Positions 16,616 to 25,903 of a DNA stretch of 64,000 nt are shown one piece after another (position 1 is the stretch's first letter; every line of letters starts with the position of its first letter). The stretch lies in NCBI GenBank assembly GCA_023389105.1, contig JAEWEY010000004.1, forward strand, positions 310,001 through 374,000, read 5' to 3'. The DNA comes from Pseudomonadota bacterium (GTDB lineage: Bacteria > Pseudomonadota > Alphaproteobacteria > Sphingomonadales > Sphingomonadaceae). Under the pieces are notes generated by a model that saw only the letters and a program-made list of their open reading frames with translations, was not told the origin of the DNA and ran no database searches. The position numbers and the translations under genes were made by a program.

Positions 16616-17251
16616 CTAGACGCGCCGGGCGAGGCCGCGGCGGATGGCTTCGTCGAGGAGAGCGCGAAACTGCGGTTCGGCGAGCGCGGCAAGGCGCGCC
16701 TGCTCGCGGCCGAGCGCCGCCTGCCGTTGGCCAAGCGCCGCCTGCTGGACGCCGAGCGCTTCCTGCCGGCGACCGAGATCGCGCTGCTGGTCGCCGAGGG
16801 CGCGCATCTGCGCGGGCGTCGAAGCCGCCATCATCGCGCCGAGCCGTCCTTGCTGCGCCCCGATCGCGCCCTGCTGGCCGCCGAGACCGGCCTGCTGCCG
16901 CCCAAGCTCCGCCTGACGACGGCCCATCTCTTGCTGCGGCTGCATGATCTGTTCGGCCCGGCGCAGGATCGCGGGATCCCGGATCACGTACGCGGCCCCA
17001 TTCTGACGCACGTAGAGCAAGGGGGCCCCACCGGCGCGCAGCGCACGGGCACCGTCGTAATCGGCGCTAGACCCGCTCTTTATGCTGTCGCCGTCACCGG
17101 TCATCAGCACGTAGCTGAGGCGGTGGCCAGATTCCGACGTCGCGGCGCGCGCCGGGCCCGCGGTGACCGCGACCGTGGAGAGGGAAATCACGAGCGCACC
17201 TGCAAAGGCGAGGGCGCGCTGGCCGGGCTTGGTGGTGGACAAGTTCAACAT
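16616..17251 (-). CDS. Secreted Gln-rich repeat protein, M56/BlaR1 periplasmic-tail-like
   Basis: This 211-residue protein has a signal peptide ending ARA (about residue 36). Residues about 40-95 (SYVLMTGDGDSIKSGS, then APLLYVRQNGAAYVIRDP) form a compact domain. Residues 100-190 are a long helix of repeated L-G-x-Q-Q-x-A-type heptads, unlike any enzyme. From memory of the family, this resembles the extracytoplasmic tail of some gammaproteobacterial M56/BlaR1-type sensors, here without the protease part. Two BlaI/MecI-type dyads lie 35-60 bases upstream, so repression by a BlaI-like regulator is likely. AAAGGATG precedes the start. Function unknown; the similarity claim needs a search. Confidence 0.72.
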   Translation of the reverse strand: MLNLSTTKPGQRALAFAGALVISLSTVAVTAGPARAATSESGHRLSYVLMTGDGDSIKSGSSADYDGARALRAGGAPLLYVRQNGAAYVIRDPAILRRAEQIMQPQQEMGRRQAELGRQQAGLGGQQGAIGAQQGRLGAMMAASTPAQMRALGDQQRDLGRRQEALGVQQAALGQRQAALGREQARLAALAEPQFRALLDEAIRRGLARRV

Positions 17252-17285
17252 GGCATCATCCTTTTCAAATCTGATGCAGCGTGTG

Positions 17286-17311
17286 CTACAAATGTAGCGC
17301 TACAATTGCAG
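17286..17311 (-). promoter_or_regulatory. Tandem BlaI/MecI-type operators
   Basis: Two dyads lie upstream of the Gln-rich protein gene: CTACAAATGTAG (17286-17297), a perfect palindrome around TACAnnTGTA, and CTACAATTGCAG (17300-17311), one mismatch. Their centres are 14 bases apart. TACAnnTGTA is the core recognised by BlaI/MecI/CopY-class winged-helix repressors. No such repressor gene is within the window. Confidence 0.6.
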
Positions 17312-17415
17312 CGTCGATTTGACAAGAGGACGGCTGATTTCGATGAACGGCGGCAGGGGTCAACGACCACCAGGAATGACGCAGGGCTTTCCGAACGCTT
17401 CGCGGTGGCGTTCGC

Positions 17416-17898
17416 GTGCTGGTTGCCAGGCTGGCGCGGCTCGGCTTCGTGCTCCATGGATTGTCGATGATGCTCCTTCCGTTACTTCTGATCGCGACAC
17501 AACAAGCGGTGCCGGCGCCCGTCGTGATGATCCCGCCGGCGCCACCCGCGGCGGGGATGGCGCGGCTGCCGGTCACCGCGCCGACGCCGCGCGGCGGGTC
17601 GCTCATCAGCCTGTTCTCGCCGGACGATTTTCCGGCAGCGTTGCAGGGGAAGAAAGCGCCGCGCGGCATCGTGAACTTGCGGTTGTTTGTTGACGCCTCG
17701 GGACACGCGTATGCGTGCGCTCTGCGGGCGACCAACGCTGAAGATCTGCTCGTTCGCCAGACTTGCGAGCTATTGCAGCGCCGGGCGAGCTTCACGCCTG
17801 CTGTCGACGCTGGGGGCGTGCCAACCAGCGGTTTGCTCGATGTCGAAGTCGATTGGGACGCCGTGTACGAGCGAAGCATCATTCGGATACGAGACTGA
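17416..17898 (+). CDS. Small secreted TonB C-terminal-like protein
   Basis: A 160-residue frame with a hydrophobic N-terminus and a Pro-rich stretch (about residues 33-58), followed by a TonB_C-like domain: RGIVNLRLFVDASGHAYACALRAT, then RQTCELLQRRASFTPAVDAGG and VEVDW. The cysteine pair and strand order match the tandem proteins at the left end of the window. The GTG at 17416 gives a signal peptide with basic residues; an ATG at 17467 is an alternative but lacks them. A DUF2939 gene follows 5 bases after its stop. Role unknown. Confidence 0.7.
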   Translation: MLVARLARLGFVLHGLSMMLLPLLLIATQQAVPAPVVMIPPAPPAAGMARLPVTAPTPRGGSLISLFSPDDFPAALQGKKAPRGIVNLRLFVDASGHAYACALRATNAEDLLVRQTCELLQRRASFTPAVDAGGVPTSGLLDVEVDWDAVYERSIIRIRD

Positions 17899-17903
17899 TT
17901 GAA

Positions 17904-18467
17904 GTGGGCAAAACGCGGCGCTGGATCGTCGTTGGACTGCTGCTGCTCGCGGCGGCAGTCACCTGGTACGTGGCGAGCCCATGGTGGACGCTGCGGCAGA
18001 TGGCGGAAGCGGCGCGGGCGCATGATGCGGCGGCGTTGTCCGGCTATGTAGATTATCCCAAGCTTCGCGCGAGCACCAAGGCGCAGGTTCACGCGCATTT
18101 CGACCGGCTCTCTGCAGGTTCAATCTCGAACACCGGGTCGATCCTGATCGTTGCGACCGATCTCATCGCCAATGAGTTGGTAGACCAGGTAATTACGCCA
18201 AAGGGGCTCGAGACCATTTTCGTCATGGAGCGAACGCGCTCGAAGGATGCCGCGCCGTACGGGGAGGCAGGGTCGGAGCGAGCGCCGGACAAGCCGACGG
18301 GCCTCGGCGCCGCCAACCGTGAGATTGTCCGCGAAGGGCTGAACGGGTTCAGGCTCCATGCGAAGGGCAAGGCGGGCCAGGGCGGCGACCTCATCTTCGA
18401 GCGGCACGGGCTGAGCTGGAAGCTCGCCAGGATCCAGCTTCCGGAGGACGCGCTCGGCGCGCTGTAA
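17904..18467 (+). CDS. DUF2939 family membrane-anchored protein
   Basis: About 187 residues from a GTG five bases after the previous stop. Residues 4-25 are a single membrane helix or uncleaved signal (KTRRWIVVGLLLLAAAVTWYV). The block YVASPWWTLRQMAEAARAHDAAALSGYVDYPKLRAS is the DUF2939 signature (ASP-aromatic-W-x-L plus the D-x-x-x-L-x-x-Y-V-D-aromatic turn). The rest is a mixed fold facing the periplasm. The gene is probably co-transcribed with the TonB-C-like gene. Function unknown. Confidence 0.82.
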   Translation: MGKTRRWIVVGLLLLAAAVTWYVASPWWTLRQMAEAARAHDAAALSGYVDYPKLRASTKAQVHAHFDRLSAGSISNTGSILIVATDLIANELVDQVITPKGLETIFVMERTRSKDAAPYGEAGSERAPDKPTGLGAANREIVREGLNGFRLHAKGKAGQGGDLIFERHGLSWKLARIQLPEDALGAL

Positions 18468-18480
18468 TTAGAAGCTAACG

Positions 18481-19530
18481 TCAGACCTTCGTCGCGCGGA
18501 CGCGAATCTCGAAGGGTTCGCTTTGCCGGCGGCCTCCTAAGGTCACTTGGGACTTGGCACCATCGAGCAGCCGGCTGAGCTCGGATGCGCCCGAGACGGG
18601 CTGGTCGTTAACGGTCGTGATGATGTCGCCGGCGCGAAGGCCTGCCTTTTGCGCGGAGGAGCCGTCCTCCACAAAGGCCACGGCGGCGCCGGTCCGGACA
18701 TCTCCGATGCGTCCGGCGATGGGTCCGGCAAAATCGATCGTTCGAAACCCAAAGCCGACGGACGGGGAGCGACTGTCGCGCACGAGTTCGTCGACAACGA
18801 TCGCAGCGAGAGCAGCGGGGATTGCCGCGCCGGGCTCGCCGGACACTTCCACGGCCAGGACCCGGCCGTCCGATCCGATGATCGGCGTTCCAGTCGCCCA
18901 GGTGTCAGGCGTTGGCCGCAGGCGTACGTAGCCGATGGGTCCGCCACCATCGGCCAGAAAATCGCTGCCGATCATGGACGTGGTGGCGCTGCAGCCGTGG
19001 CCGGCCGGGGCGGTGAGGGTAATGCCGAACTGTCCGACGCGCGGAAATGGCTGATCCGTGAAATCGAGCGCAACGGGACTTGCCGTCGATTTCAGAACGA
19101 CGAGGCCCGTCACGGGATCTGTGCGCGTCTCAGTAATTGAGGCTCGCGTGCCATCGCTAAACAGGACATCGAGAGGACCGTCGGGTATTGCGCCTGCCTC
19201 AGCGACAATCCAGCCATCTGCCGAATACGCGAACCCCGCAGCCGATTCGGCAGGAACAGCACCGCGGTCACTGCGAGCAACGACGGCCGCGATTGCCGGG
19301 CAGATCCGGTCGACCAGGTCGGAAAGATCCGGCAGACCGGGTTGCTGCCGCACGATCTGGACGATCGGCCGCGGTGCCTGCGCAGGCGCTTCCTTGCGCG
19401 ACACCCCCGGCCGGGACGGTGAAACCATCCGCGCGACGATGGCGCCGCCGAGCACCAGAGCAAGCAGGGCGCCCCCGATGAGCAGCGTTCGGACCGACCC
19501 CCAGCGGGGCGGCTGTTCGGGTTCACTCAC
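18481..19530 (-). CDS. Catalytically degenerate HtrA-like protein with PDZ domain
   Basis: 349 residues from a GTG overlapping the ClC gene's stop by 8 bases. One membrane anchor (about residues 14-34) precedes a trypsin-like fold of the HtrA type, and a PDZ domain forms the C-terminus (SVGFGFRTID, AGLRAGDIITTVNDQPVSG). All three catalytic positions are lost: the His motif reads DGWIVAEAGAI, the Asp motif reads DPVTGLVVLKS, and the Ser motif GNSGGP is replaced by WATGTPIIGSDG. It is therefore best read as a pseudo-protease that may bind peptides through its PDZ domain. Coupling to the ClC gene suggests a shared transcript. Confidence 0.82.
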   Translation of the reverse strand: MSEPEQPPRWGSVRTLLIGGALLALVLGGAIVARMVSPSRPGVSRKEAPAQAPRPIVQIVRQQPGLPDLSDLVDRICPAIAAVVARSDRGAVPAESAAGFAYSADGWIVAEAGAIPDGPLDVLFSDGTRASITETRTDPVTGLVVLKSTASPVALDFTDQPFPRVGQFGITLTAPAGHGCSATTSMIGSDFLADGGGPIGYVRLRPTPDTWATGTPIIGSDGRVLAVEVSGEPGAAIPAALAAIVVDELVRDSRSPSVGFGFRTIDFAGPIAGRIGDVRTGAAVAFVEDGSSAQKAGLRAGDIITTVNDQPVSGASELSRLLDGAKSQVTLGGRRQSEPFEIRVRATKV

Positions 19531-21270
19531 CGAACATCTCCCGTTGGGCCTTCTCGACCTCGGCGGCGTAGCGGCGGTGGACGTAGTGTTCCGACAAGGT
19601 ACCAAGCACTTGGCCGTCGTCGCCAATCACCGCGAGATAGTCGGCTTCGCTCAGGTCGAAGCTTTCGATCGCCGACCGCACGTCTTGCTCGGGCTTGAGG
19701 GCCACGTCACGCAGCGTGCCAAGGGCGGCAACATCGATGTCCGTATTCGCGCTGTCGAATGCCTTGGCCGTCTCGACAATGCCGGCATAACGGCTCGCAT
19801 TGTCGACGAGGACGACCTTGCTGGTCGAGCCGAGCGGGAAGCGGCGACGAAACTCGGTCAGCGTCGTGCTTACAGGAACGGTCTTGGTGTCGCGCTGCAT
19901 CATCTTTCCCACGGTCAGCGTACGCATCCACCCGACGTCGCGCGCGCTGCGGATGTTTTCGCCGCGGGTGTGAAGACGCCAGGTCGAGAAGGAGAAGCCG
20001 AAGGTTTCGCGAACGAAAGTGCTGGAGCACAACGCCGCGGTGATGGCGACGCTCGTCAGTGCAAAGTCGTGCGTGACTTCGAGTACCAGCATCGACATGG
20101 TCATCGGTCCGCCGACCACCGCAACGGCCATTGCCGCCATGCCGATAAGAGCTGCGTCGGACGCGTCGAAACTGTCGAAGAAGGGCAGGTGCGCGATGGC
20201 GCCGGCGTAGAGCTGACCGGCTAGCGACCCGATGAATAGCGACGCGAAGAACAAGCCGCCGCGGAAGCCGAAGCCGAGCGAGACGGTCGATGCGACGATC
20301 TTCACGATCAGCACGAGGAGAATGAAGCGCAGGCCGACGTCGGCGCCCAGATCGCTGTGCAAGGCACCGTGACCCGCTGAGAGGACCTGCGGGGTGATGA
20401 GCGCGAGCGGGATCAGGAGGAGGCCGCCAATCGCCGGACGCCACAGCTCGGGTATCGGTGAACGGCGAACGTGACTTTCCAGGAAAGTGACGCCCCGCAT
20501 AATACCAATGCCGAGGAAGGCGCAGAGCAGACCGAGCGCGGCGTAGAGCAGGTAGTCGACCGTCGTGATGGCTTTGGCACCGGGCAAGGCGATTAAGTAG
20601 GCCTCCACCCCCGCAAGGCGAACGAGCACGGCGGCGGAAAGGCACGCAGCGGCGACGGGGGCGATGGCCGCGGGCGTGTAGGCGCCGATAACGATCTCGA
20701 ACGCGTAGAAGGCACCCGTGAGTGGCGCACCGAAGGCTGCTCCAACCGCCGCGCCGGCACCGGCACCGACCAGTCCGCCCGGCGCAGGCGGAGCCAGCGG
20801 CCGAGCTGTGACGCAATTCCGCCGCCGGCCTGCGCGTACGCAGCTTCGAGGCCGACCGACGCACCGGCGCCGTTCGAGACGATCGTTTGGGCACAAACGA
20901 TGAGCGTGTCCCGCAGCGGAATGGCGCCGCCGTGCAGGGCGTTGGCTTCGACGACGTCGATCGGCGTTCGCCAGCGCCGTGCCGCGGCGCGCGAACCAAG
21001 AGCAAGGATGAAACCGGCGACCGGGAGAGCGAGCAGGCTGATCGGATTGATTGACGCTGCACCGCTGAGGCTCGGGCCGCCGAGGCCGTAGATGAGCGTC
21101 TGCACGCCATGTGCGATCGCCCGCTGGAAAATCATGAGCAAACCGGCGAGGATACCGATCCCGACAGACAGGACGATCAGCGCACCTTCGCTCGAGCGGA
21201 AGATCCGCCGGAACGACGCGACGCCGCTTTGGTAGACCGGCGCGAGCGGTAGCGGGCGGCTAAATCTCAT
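19523..21270 (-). pseudogene. ClC-type chloride channel/antiporter with CBS domains, frameshifted
   Basis: Two minus-strand frames together encode one ClC protein of about 580 residues. The upstream part (from ATG 21270) carries the first membrane helices and the selectivity region NGAGASVGLEAAYAQAGGG, then LGRWLRLRRAD. The frame shifts near 20770-20790, and the downstream frame resumes with LVGAGAGAAVGAAFGAPLTGAFYAFE, includes GFGFRGGLFFASLFIG and PMTMSMLVLE, and ends with a paired CBS module (VGKMMQRD to HRRYAAEVEKAQ). Adding one base at the junction restores a continuous protein. The rest of the sequence looks well preserved, so this is either a very recent inactivation or a base-calling error. 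Confidence 0.85.
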
Positions 21271-21345
21271 TCGACAGCGAAGCTCCGGCGTCGGCAATTC
21301 ACCAGGCCGCGAACCGCGACGAAAACTGAGACGCCGCTCGTCACC

Positions 21346-23403
21346 TTACTGGTCGAGGAAGCTCCGCATCTTTCGCGACCGCGACGGATGTTTCAGCTTC
21401 CGCAAAGCCTTCGCCTCAATCTGCCGGATACGCTCGCGGGTCACGCTGAACTGCTGCCCGACTTCCTCCAGCGTGTGATCGGTGTTCATGCCGATGCCGA
21501 AGCGCATGCGGAGAACGCGCTCCTCACGCGGGGTCAGTGACGCCAGCACGCGAGTCACCGTTTCCTTGAGGTTGGACTGGATCGCGGCGTCGACCGGGAT
21601 GACGGCGTTCTTGTCCTCGATGAAGTCGCCGAGGTGGCTGTCTTCCTCGTCGCCGATCGGCGTTTCGAGGCTGATCGGCTCCTTGGCAATCTTGAGGACC
21701 TTGCGGACCTTTTCGAGCGGCATGGACAGGCGCTCGGCAAGCTCCTCCGGGGTCGCTTCGCGGCCGGTTTCGTGCAGGAACTGACGCCCCGTGCGGACCA
21801 GCTTGTTGATCGTTTCGATCATGTGGACCGGGATGCGGATGGTGCGCGCCTGGTCGGCGATCGAGCGGGTGATCGCCTGCCGGATCCACCAGGTGGCGTA
21901 GGTCGAGAATTTGTAGCCGCGGCGGTATTCGAACTTATCGACCGCCTTCATCAGGCCGATGTTCCCTTCCTGGATGAGGTCGAGGAACTGCAGGCCGCGG
22001 TTGGTGTATTTCTTGGCGATGGAGATGACGAGGCGAAGGTTGGCCTCGACCATTTCCTTTTTCGCGATGCGCGCCTCGCGCTCCGCCTTCTGCACCTGGT
22101 TGACGATGCGGCGGAACTCGCTGAGCGAGGTGCCGGTGCCGGTCGCGATGGTGCCGATCTCGTTGCGGATGCGCTCGACGGTGTCGGCTTCCGACGCGGC
22201 GAAGGCGGCCCATTTCTTGTCGAGCTTGGCGACACTGTCGAGCCAGGTCTCGTCCAGCTCATGTCCCATGTAGCTTTCGAGGAAGGCCTTGCGCGGCACC
22301 TTGTGGCGCTCGGCGAGGCGCAGCATCTGGCCGCCGAGCGCGGTCAGGCGGCGGTTGTAGCTGTAGAGCTGCTCGACGAGATATTCGATCTTGCTGCCGT
22401 GGAACTGGACGCTCTCCACCTCGGCGGTGAGCTGCTCGCGGAGCTTCTGGTACTTCTTCTCCTCGGCCGCGGGGAATTCCTGCGCGGCGGCGAGCGCCTC
22501 CATGCGGGCGTCCTGGACCTTGGAGAATTTCTTGAAGACCGCGGTGATCTCGGCGAACTTCTCGAGCGCCTGCGGCTTCAGCGTCTCTTCCATCTGCGCG
22601 AGGGAGAGGGTGTTGTCCTCATCATCGTCGCCGCCTTCGGCCGGGCGCTGGCGGCGCTCGACCATGTCCTCGTCCTCATCGTCCGATGAAGCCTCGGGCT
22701 CGTCGGCGACTTCTTCCTCTTCCTTGATCGAGGGGCCGGCAGTCTTCTCGCTGATTTCGCCGTCGGCGCTCTCGTCGCCTTCCTCGGTCGCCGCGATCTG
22801 CTCCGCGGTCGGGCCCTTGGAGAGCATGGCTTCGAGGTCGATGATCTCGCGCAGCTGCATGCGGCCCTCATTGAGGGCCTCGGACCAGCCGATGATGGCG
22901 TTGAATGTGATCGGGCTTTCGCACAGGCCCCAGATCATGGTGTCGCGGCCGGCCTCGATGCGCTTGGCGATGGCGATCTCACCCTCACGGGAGAGGAGCT
23001 CCACGGCGCCCATTTCGCGCAAGTACATGCGGACCGGGTCGTCGGTGCGGTCGGTCGGTTCCTTCTTGACCGCGGCAGCCGGGCGGGGGCCGCCGTCGTC
23101 GAGCGGATCGACCTCGTCTTCGGTCGCGGTGTCGGAGTCCTTGTCGTCGTCCTCGTCGTCCTCGCCGCGCTCTTCGTTCTCGACGACGTTGATGCCCATG
23201 TCGTTGATCGCGGACATGATGTCCTCGATCTGCTCGGACGACATCTGGTCCTGCGGCAGGGCCTCGTTCAGCTCATCGACGGTGATGTAGCCGCGCTTCT
23301 TGGCGCGGGCGATCATCTTCTTGATCGTCGCATCGTTGAGGTCGATCAGCGGGGCATCGCCCGCTTCGGCCGTATCGAGGTCCTGAGTGTCGTTTTTCGC
23401 CAT
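21346..23403 (-). CDS. rpoD: RNA polymerase primary sigma factor
   Basis: A 685-residue sigma-70. Region 1.1 is at the start (MIARAKKRGYITVDELNEALP) and is followed by a strongly acidic stretch. Region 1.2 contains DPVRMYLREMG. A large acidic non-conserved region (about 200-400) follows, then regions 2-4: GLQFLDLIQEGNIGLMKAVD, YKFSTYATWWIRQAITR, IPVHMIETINK, and the DNA-binding helix TLEEVGQQFSVTRERIRQIE. This is the housekeeping sigma factor. It follows dnaG by 13 bases, the usual dnaG-rpoD order, and GGCGAG precedes the ATG. Confidence 0.97.
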   Translation of the reverse strand: MAKNDTQDLDTAEAGDAPLIDLNDATIKKMIARAKKRGYITVDELNEALPQDQMSSEQIEDIMSAINDMGINVVENEERGEDDEDDDKDSDTATEDEVDPLDDGGPRPAAAVKKEPTDRTDDPVRMYLREMGAVELLSREGEIAIAKRIEAGRDTMIWGLCESPITFNAIIGWSEALNEGRMQLREIIDLEAMLSKGPTAEQIAATEEGDESADGEISEKTAGPSIKEEEEVADEPEASSDDEDEDMVERRQRPAEGGDDDEDNTLSLAQMEETLKPQALEKFAEITAVFKKFSKVQDARMEALAAAQEFPAAEEKKYQKLREQLTAEVESVQFHGSKIEYLVEQLYSYNRRLTALGGQMLRLAERHKVPRKAFLESYMGHELDETWLDSVAKLDKKWAAFAASEADTVERIRNEIGTIATGTGTSLSEFRRIVNQVQKAEREARIAKKEMVEANLRLVISIAKKYTNRGLQFLDLIQEGNIGLMKAVDKFEYRRGYKFSTYATWWIRQAITRSIADQARTIRIPVHMIETINKLVRTGRQFLHETGREATPEELAERLSMPLEKVRKVLKIAKEPISLETPIGDEEDSHLGDFIEDKNAVIPVDAAIQSNLKETVTRVLASLTPREERVLRMRFGIGMNTDHTLEEVGQQFSVTRERIRQIEAKALRKLKHPSRSRKMRSFLDQ

Positions 23404-23416
23404 AAGTTCTCGCCGC

Positions 23417-25267
23417 TTAATCAGTGCCGGCCAGCTGCGCCAGCCTCTGTCGTAATCCGCGCTGCGCCTCGACGAGACGCTGCTGTTCTTCCAGGGCCTC
23501 GTCGGTGAAATCCCGCTTCAGCCGTTCGGTTGCATGGTCCAGGGCCTGTTCCACTTCCTCCGCCGCGGCGATGATCTCCACGGCTGCGGCCAGATCGCTC
23601 CGGGCGCGCTCGGGGTCGCTGTCGCGGCGGGTAAAGGAAAAGCCCATGGCCCTCGGGGCGTTCCCACCCGTTGATCCATCGGTGCCCAATATGGTGGCGA
23701 GGCCGTCGCGATCAAGCGCCGCGCCGGTGAAGGCGGCGTTGACGAGGAAGTCGCGGGCCTTGGCCGTGCCCTGGTCGGCGATCGGGAGCGTTGCGAGCTG
23801 CTCGCAATGGGCGGGCAGTTCCTCGGGGAAATTGGTGAAGCCGAGGATGAGCGCGCGGGCGGTCGGGGCGTCGATACCGGCGGCGGCGATGTCGCGCGCG
23901 TGCTGGCCGACGGGCGGCTCGGGCGGGGCCCAGCGGCCGTTCTTGAAGGCGCCGCGGCGTTGTTGTTGCTGGCGCTGGGGCGCGAAGGGGCGCTGCGCGG
24001 CGGCGGGGCGGCGCTGCTCGAAGAAGCGGCCGAGCCAGTCCTCGCGGTACATGCGGGCGAGGTCGGCATGGCCGATGGCGGCGGCATGCTCGATCAGGCG
24101 CGCTTTGAGCCCGGCCCAGGCTTCGGGGGTGGCGAGCGGCTCGGCTTCCAGCTCGTGGCGCCACAGGCGGGCGTCGAGCGGCTCGGGGCGGGCGATCAGC
24201 TCCTCGAAGGCATCGCGGCCACCGGTCTTGATGACGTCGTCCGGGTCTTGGCCCGACGGCAGTTCGACGAACCGCAGCGTGCGGTCCGGGCGGAGCAGGG
24301 GCAAAGCGCGGGTGGCGGCGCGGATGGCGGCCTTGCGGCCCGCATTGTCGCCGTCGAAGCAGAGGATCGGCGAGGGGTCGAGGCGCCACAGGCGCTCGAG
24401 CTGGCCTTCGGTGAGCGCGGTGCCGTTGGGGGCGACCACTTCGGCGATGCCCGCGCGGTCGAGGGCGATGACGTCCATATAGCCTTCGACGACGATCAGC
24501 CGCCTGGCGGTGCGGCTCGCGGGCCCGGCGCGGTCGAGATTGTAGAGCGTGCGGCCCTTGTCGAAGAGCACCGTCTGCGGCGAGTTGAGATATTTGGGCT
24601 CGCCGTCGCCCATGATCCGCCCGCCAAAGCCGATGACCCGTCCGCGCGGGTCGCGGATCGGGATCATCAGGCGGCCGCGAAAACGGTCGTAGCTTTCCTT
24701 GCCGCGCTCTTCGGGCTGGATGAGCATGCCCGTCTCGACGAGCTTGTCCTCGCCCGCGCTTTCGAGTGCGCGTTTGAGCCCGGCGCGACTGTCGGGTGCG
24801 AAGCCGAGGCCGAAGCGCTGCGCGGTATCGCCGTCGATGCCGCGACGCTGGAGGTAGGCGCGGGCGTCGGCACCGGCGAGGCCGTTGAGCTGCTTGATGT
24901 ACCAGGCTGCGGCCGACGCCATGACGTCAGTCAGCGAAGAGGTGCGTTCGGCCTGCTCCTGAGCCCGTGGATCTGGCGCGGGCACGTCCATGCCGGCCTT
25001 GGCGGCAAGCTCCTTGACCGCGTCCATAAACGGCATGCCGCGATTGTCGGTCAGGAAGCGGATCGCGTCCCCATGCGCGCCGCAACCGAAGCAATGGTAG
25101 AAGCCCTTGTCATCGTTGATCGTGAACGACGGCGTCTTTTCCTGATGGAACGGGCAGCACGCCTTGAACTCGCGTCCGGCGCGGGTGAGTTTGACGCTCG
25201 GCGCGATGACCGCGGACAGCGTCGTCCTTGCGCGCAATTCATCAAGCCATGCCGGGGACAAGGTCAC
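23417..25267 (-). CDS. dnaG: DNA primase
   Basis: A 616-residue replicative primase that makes RNA primers at the fork. The CHC2 zinc finger is at residues 37-62 (CCPFH, then HCFGCG). The Toprim catalytic block follows: RLIVVEGYMDVIAL and CFDGDNAGRKAA. The C-terminal third is Ala/Arg/Gln-rich before the helical DnaB-binding domain. Translation begins at a GTG (GTG ACC TTG TCC), the only start that keeps the family's N-terminus. It lies directly upstream of rpoD on the same strand. Confidence 0.96.
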   Translation of the reverse strand: MTLSPAWLDELRARTTLSAVIAPSVKLTRAGREFKACCPFHQEKTPSFTINDDKGFYHCFGCGAHGDAIRFLTDNRGMPFMDAVKELAAKAGMDVPAPDPRAQEQAERTSSLTDVMASAAAWYIKQLNGLAGADARAYLQRRGIDGDTAQRFGLGFAPDSRAGLKRALESAGEDKLVETGMLIQPEERGKESYDRFRGRLMIPIRDPRGRVIGFGGRIMGDGEPKYLNSPQTVLFDKGRTLYNLDRAGPASRTARRLIVVEGYMDVIALDRAGIAEVVAPNGTALTEGQLERLWRLDPSPILCFDGDNAGRKAAIRAATRALPLLRPDRTLRFVELPSGQDPDDVIKTGGRDAFEELIARPEPLDARLWRHELEAEPLATPEAWAGLKARLIEHAAAIGHADLARMYREDWLGRFFEQRRPAAAQRPFAPQRQQQQRRGAFKNGRWAPPEPPVGQHARDIAAAGIDAPTARALILGFTNFPEELPAHCEQLATLPIADQGTAKARDFLVNAAFTGAALDRDGLATILGTDGSTGGNAPRAMGFSFTRRDSDPERARSDLAAAVEIIAAAEEVEQALDHATERLKRDFTDEALEEQQRLVEAQRGLRQRLAQLAGTD

Positions 25268-25328
25268 GATTCGACCCTATGCGCGAATCGCCGTCTCGCA
25301 AGGCGAAACGGCCAACTTATCCACAGAC

Positions 25329-25784
25329 TCAGGCGCTTAGCGCGGCCTTCACCAGGGCGCTGGCGCGGGCGGGTTCGATGGCGCCGCCGAGACGTTCCTT
25401 CACCAGCGCCATGACCCGGCCCATGTCCTTCATGCTGCTCGCGCCCGTTTCGGCGACGATCTCGCGGATTCTCGCTTCCGCTTCGGCCTCGCCGAGTTGC
25501 TGCGGCAGAAAGCGTTCGATGACGGCGATTTCGGCTTCTTCCGTGGCGGCGCGGTCTTCGCGGCCGTTCTTGCGGTAGATGTCGGCGCTCTCGCGGCGCT
25601 GCTTGACCATCTTCTGCAGGACTTCGGTGACGAGTTGGTCGTCGCTGGCGGGCGCGCCGCCGGTACGCACTTCGATGTCGCGATTCTTGATGGCGGCGGA
25701 GACTAGGCGCAGGGTAGCCGTCGTCTCCTTGTCGCCGCCTTTCATGGCGGTGACCGTCGCGGTTTTGATGTCGTCGCGGATCAT
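25329..25784 (-). CDS. GatB/YqeY domain protein
   Basis: This 151-residue protein starts at the ATG 25784 after AGGTGG; an in-frame GTG at 25793 is the alternative. The YqeY pattern is clear: MIRDDIKTATVTAMKGGDK, LRLVSAAIKNRDIE, VLQKMVKQRRESADIYR, EEAEIAVIERFLPQQL and SSMKDMGRVMALVKERLGG. The domain resembles the tRNA-binding tail of GatB amidotransferase, but stand-alone members have no proven role. It lies 61 bases upstream of dnaG on the same strand, a common arrangement. Confidence 0.92.
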   Translation of the reverse strand: MIRDDIKTATVTAMKGGDKETTATLRLVSAAIKNRDIEVRTGGAPASDDQLVTEVLQKMVKQRRESADIYRKNGREDRAATEEAEIAVIERFLPQQLGEAEAEARIREIVAETGASSMKDMGRVMALVKERLGGAIEPARASALVKAALSA

Positions 25785-25903
25785 GCTTGCCACCTAGCGT
25801 TGCATTTTCACGCTGACCAGCGTTGACCCGGGTAGCCAATCTGCATATCGGCAACGACTTAGCGACATCGCTGGAAAACCCCCGACGGAAGGCTCCTTCA
25901 CGA

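Noticed and set aside
16659..16955. Gln/Gly heptad region as a tandem DNA repeat or CRISPR-like array
   Set aside because: The periodicity is at the protein level with variable codons and no conserved spacer-repeat structure.
23807..25414. 535-codon plus-strand frame antisense to dnaG
   Set aside because: It follows the third-position GC bias of dnaG on the opposite strand and has no recognisable motif.
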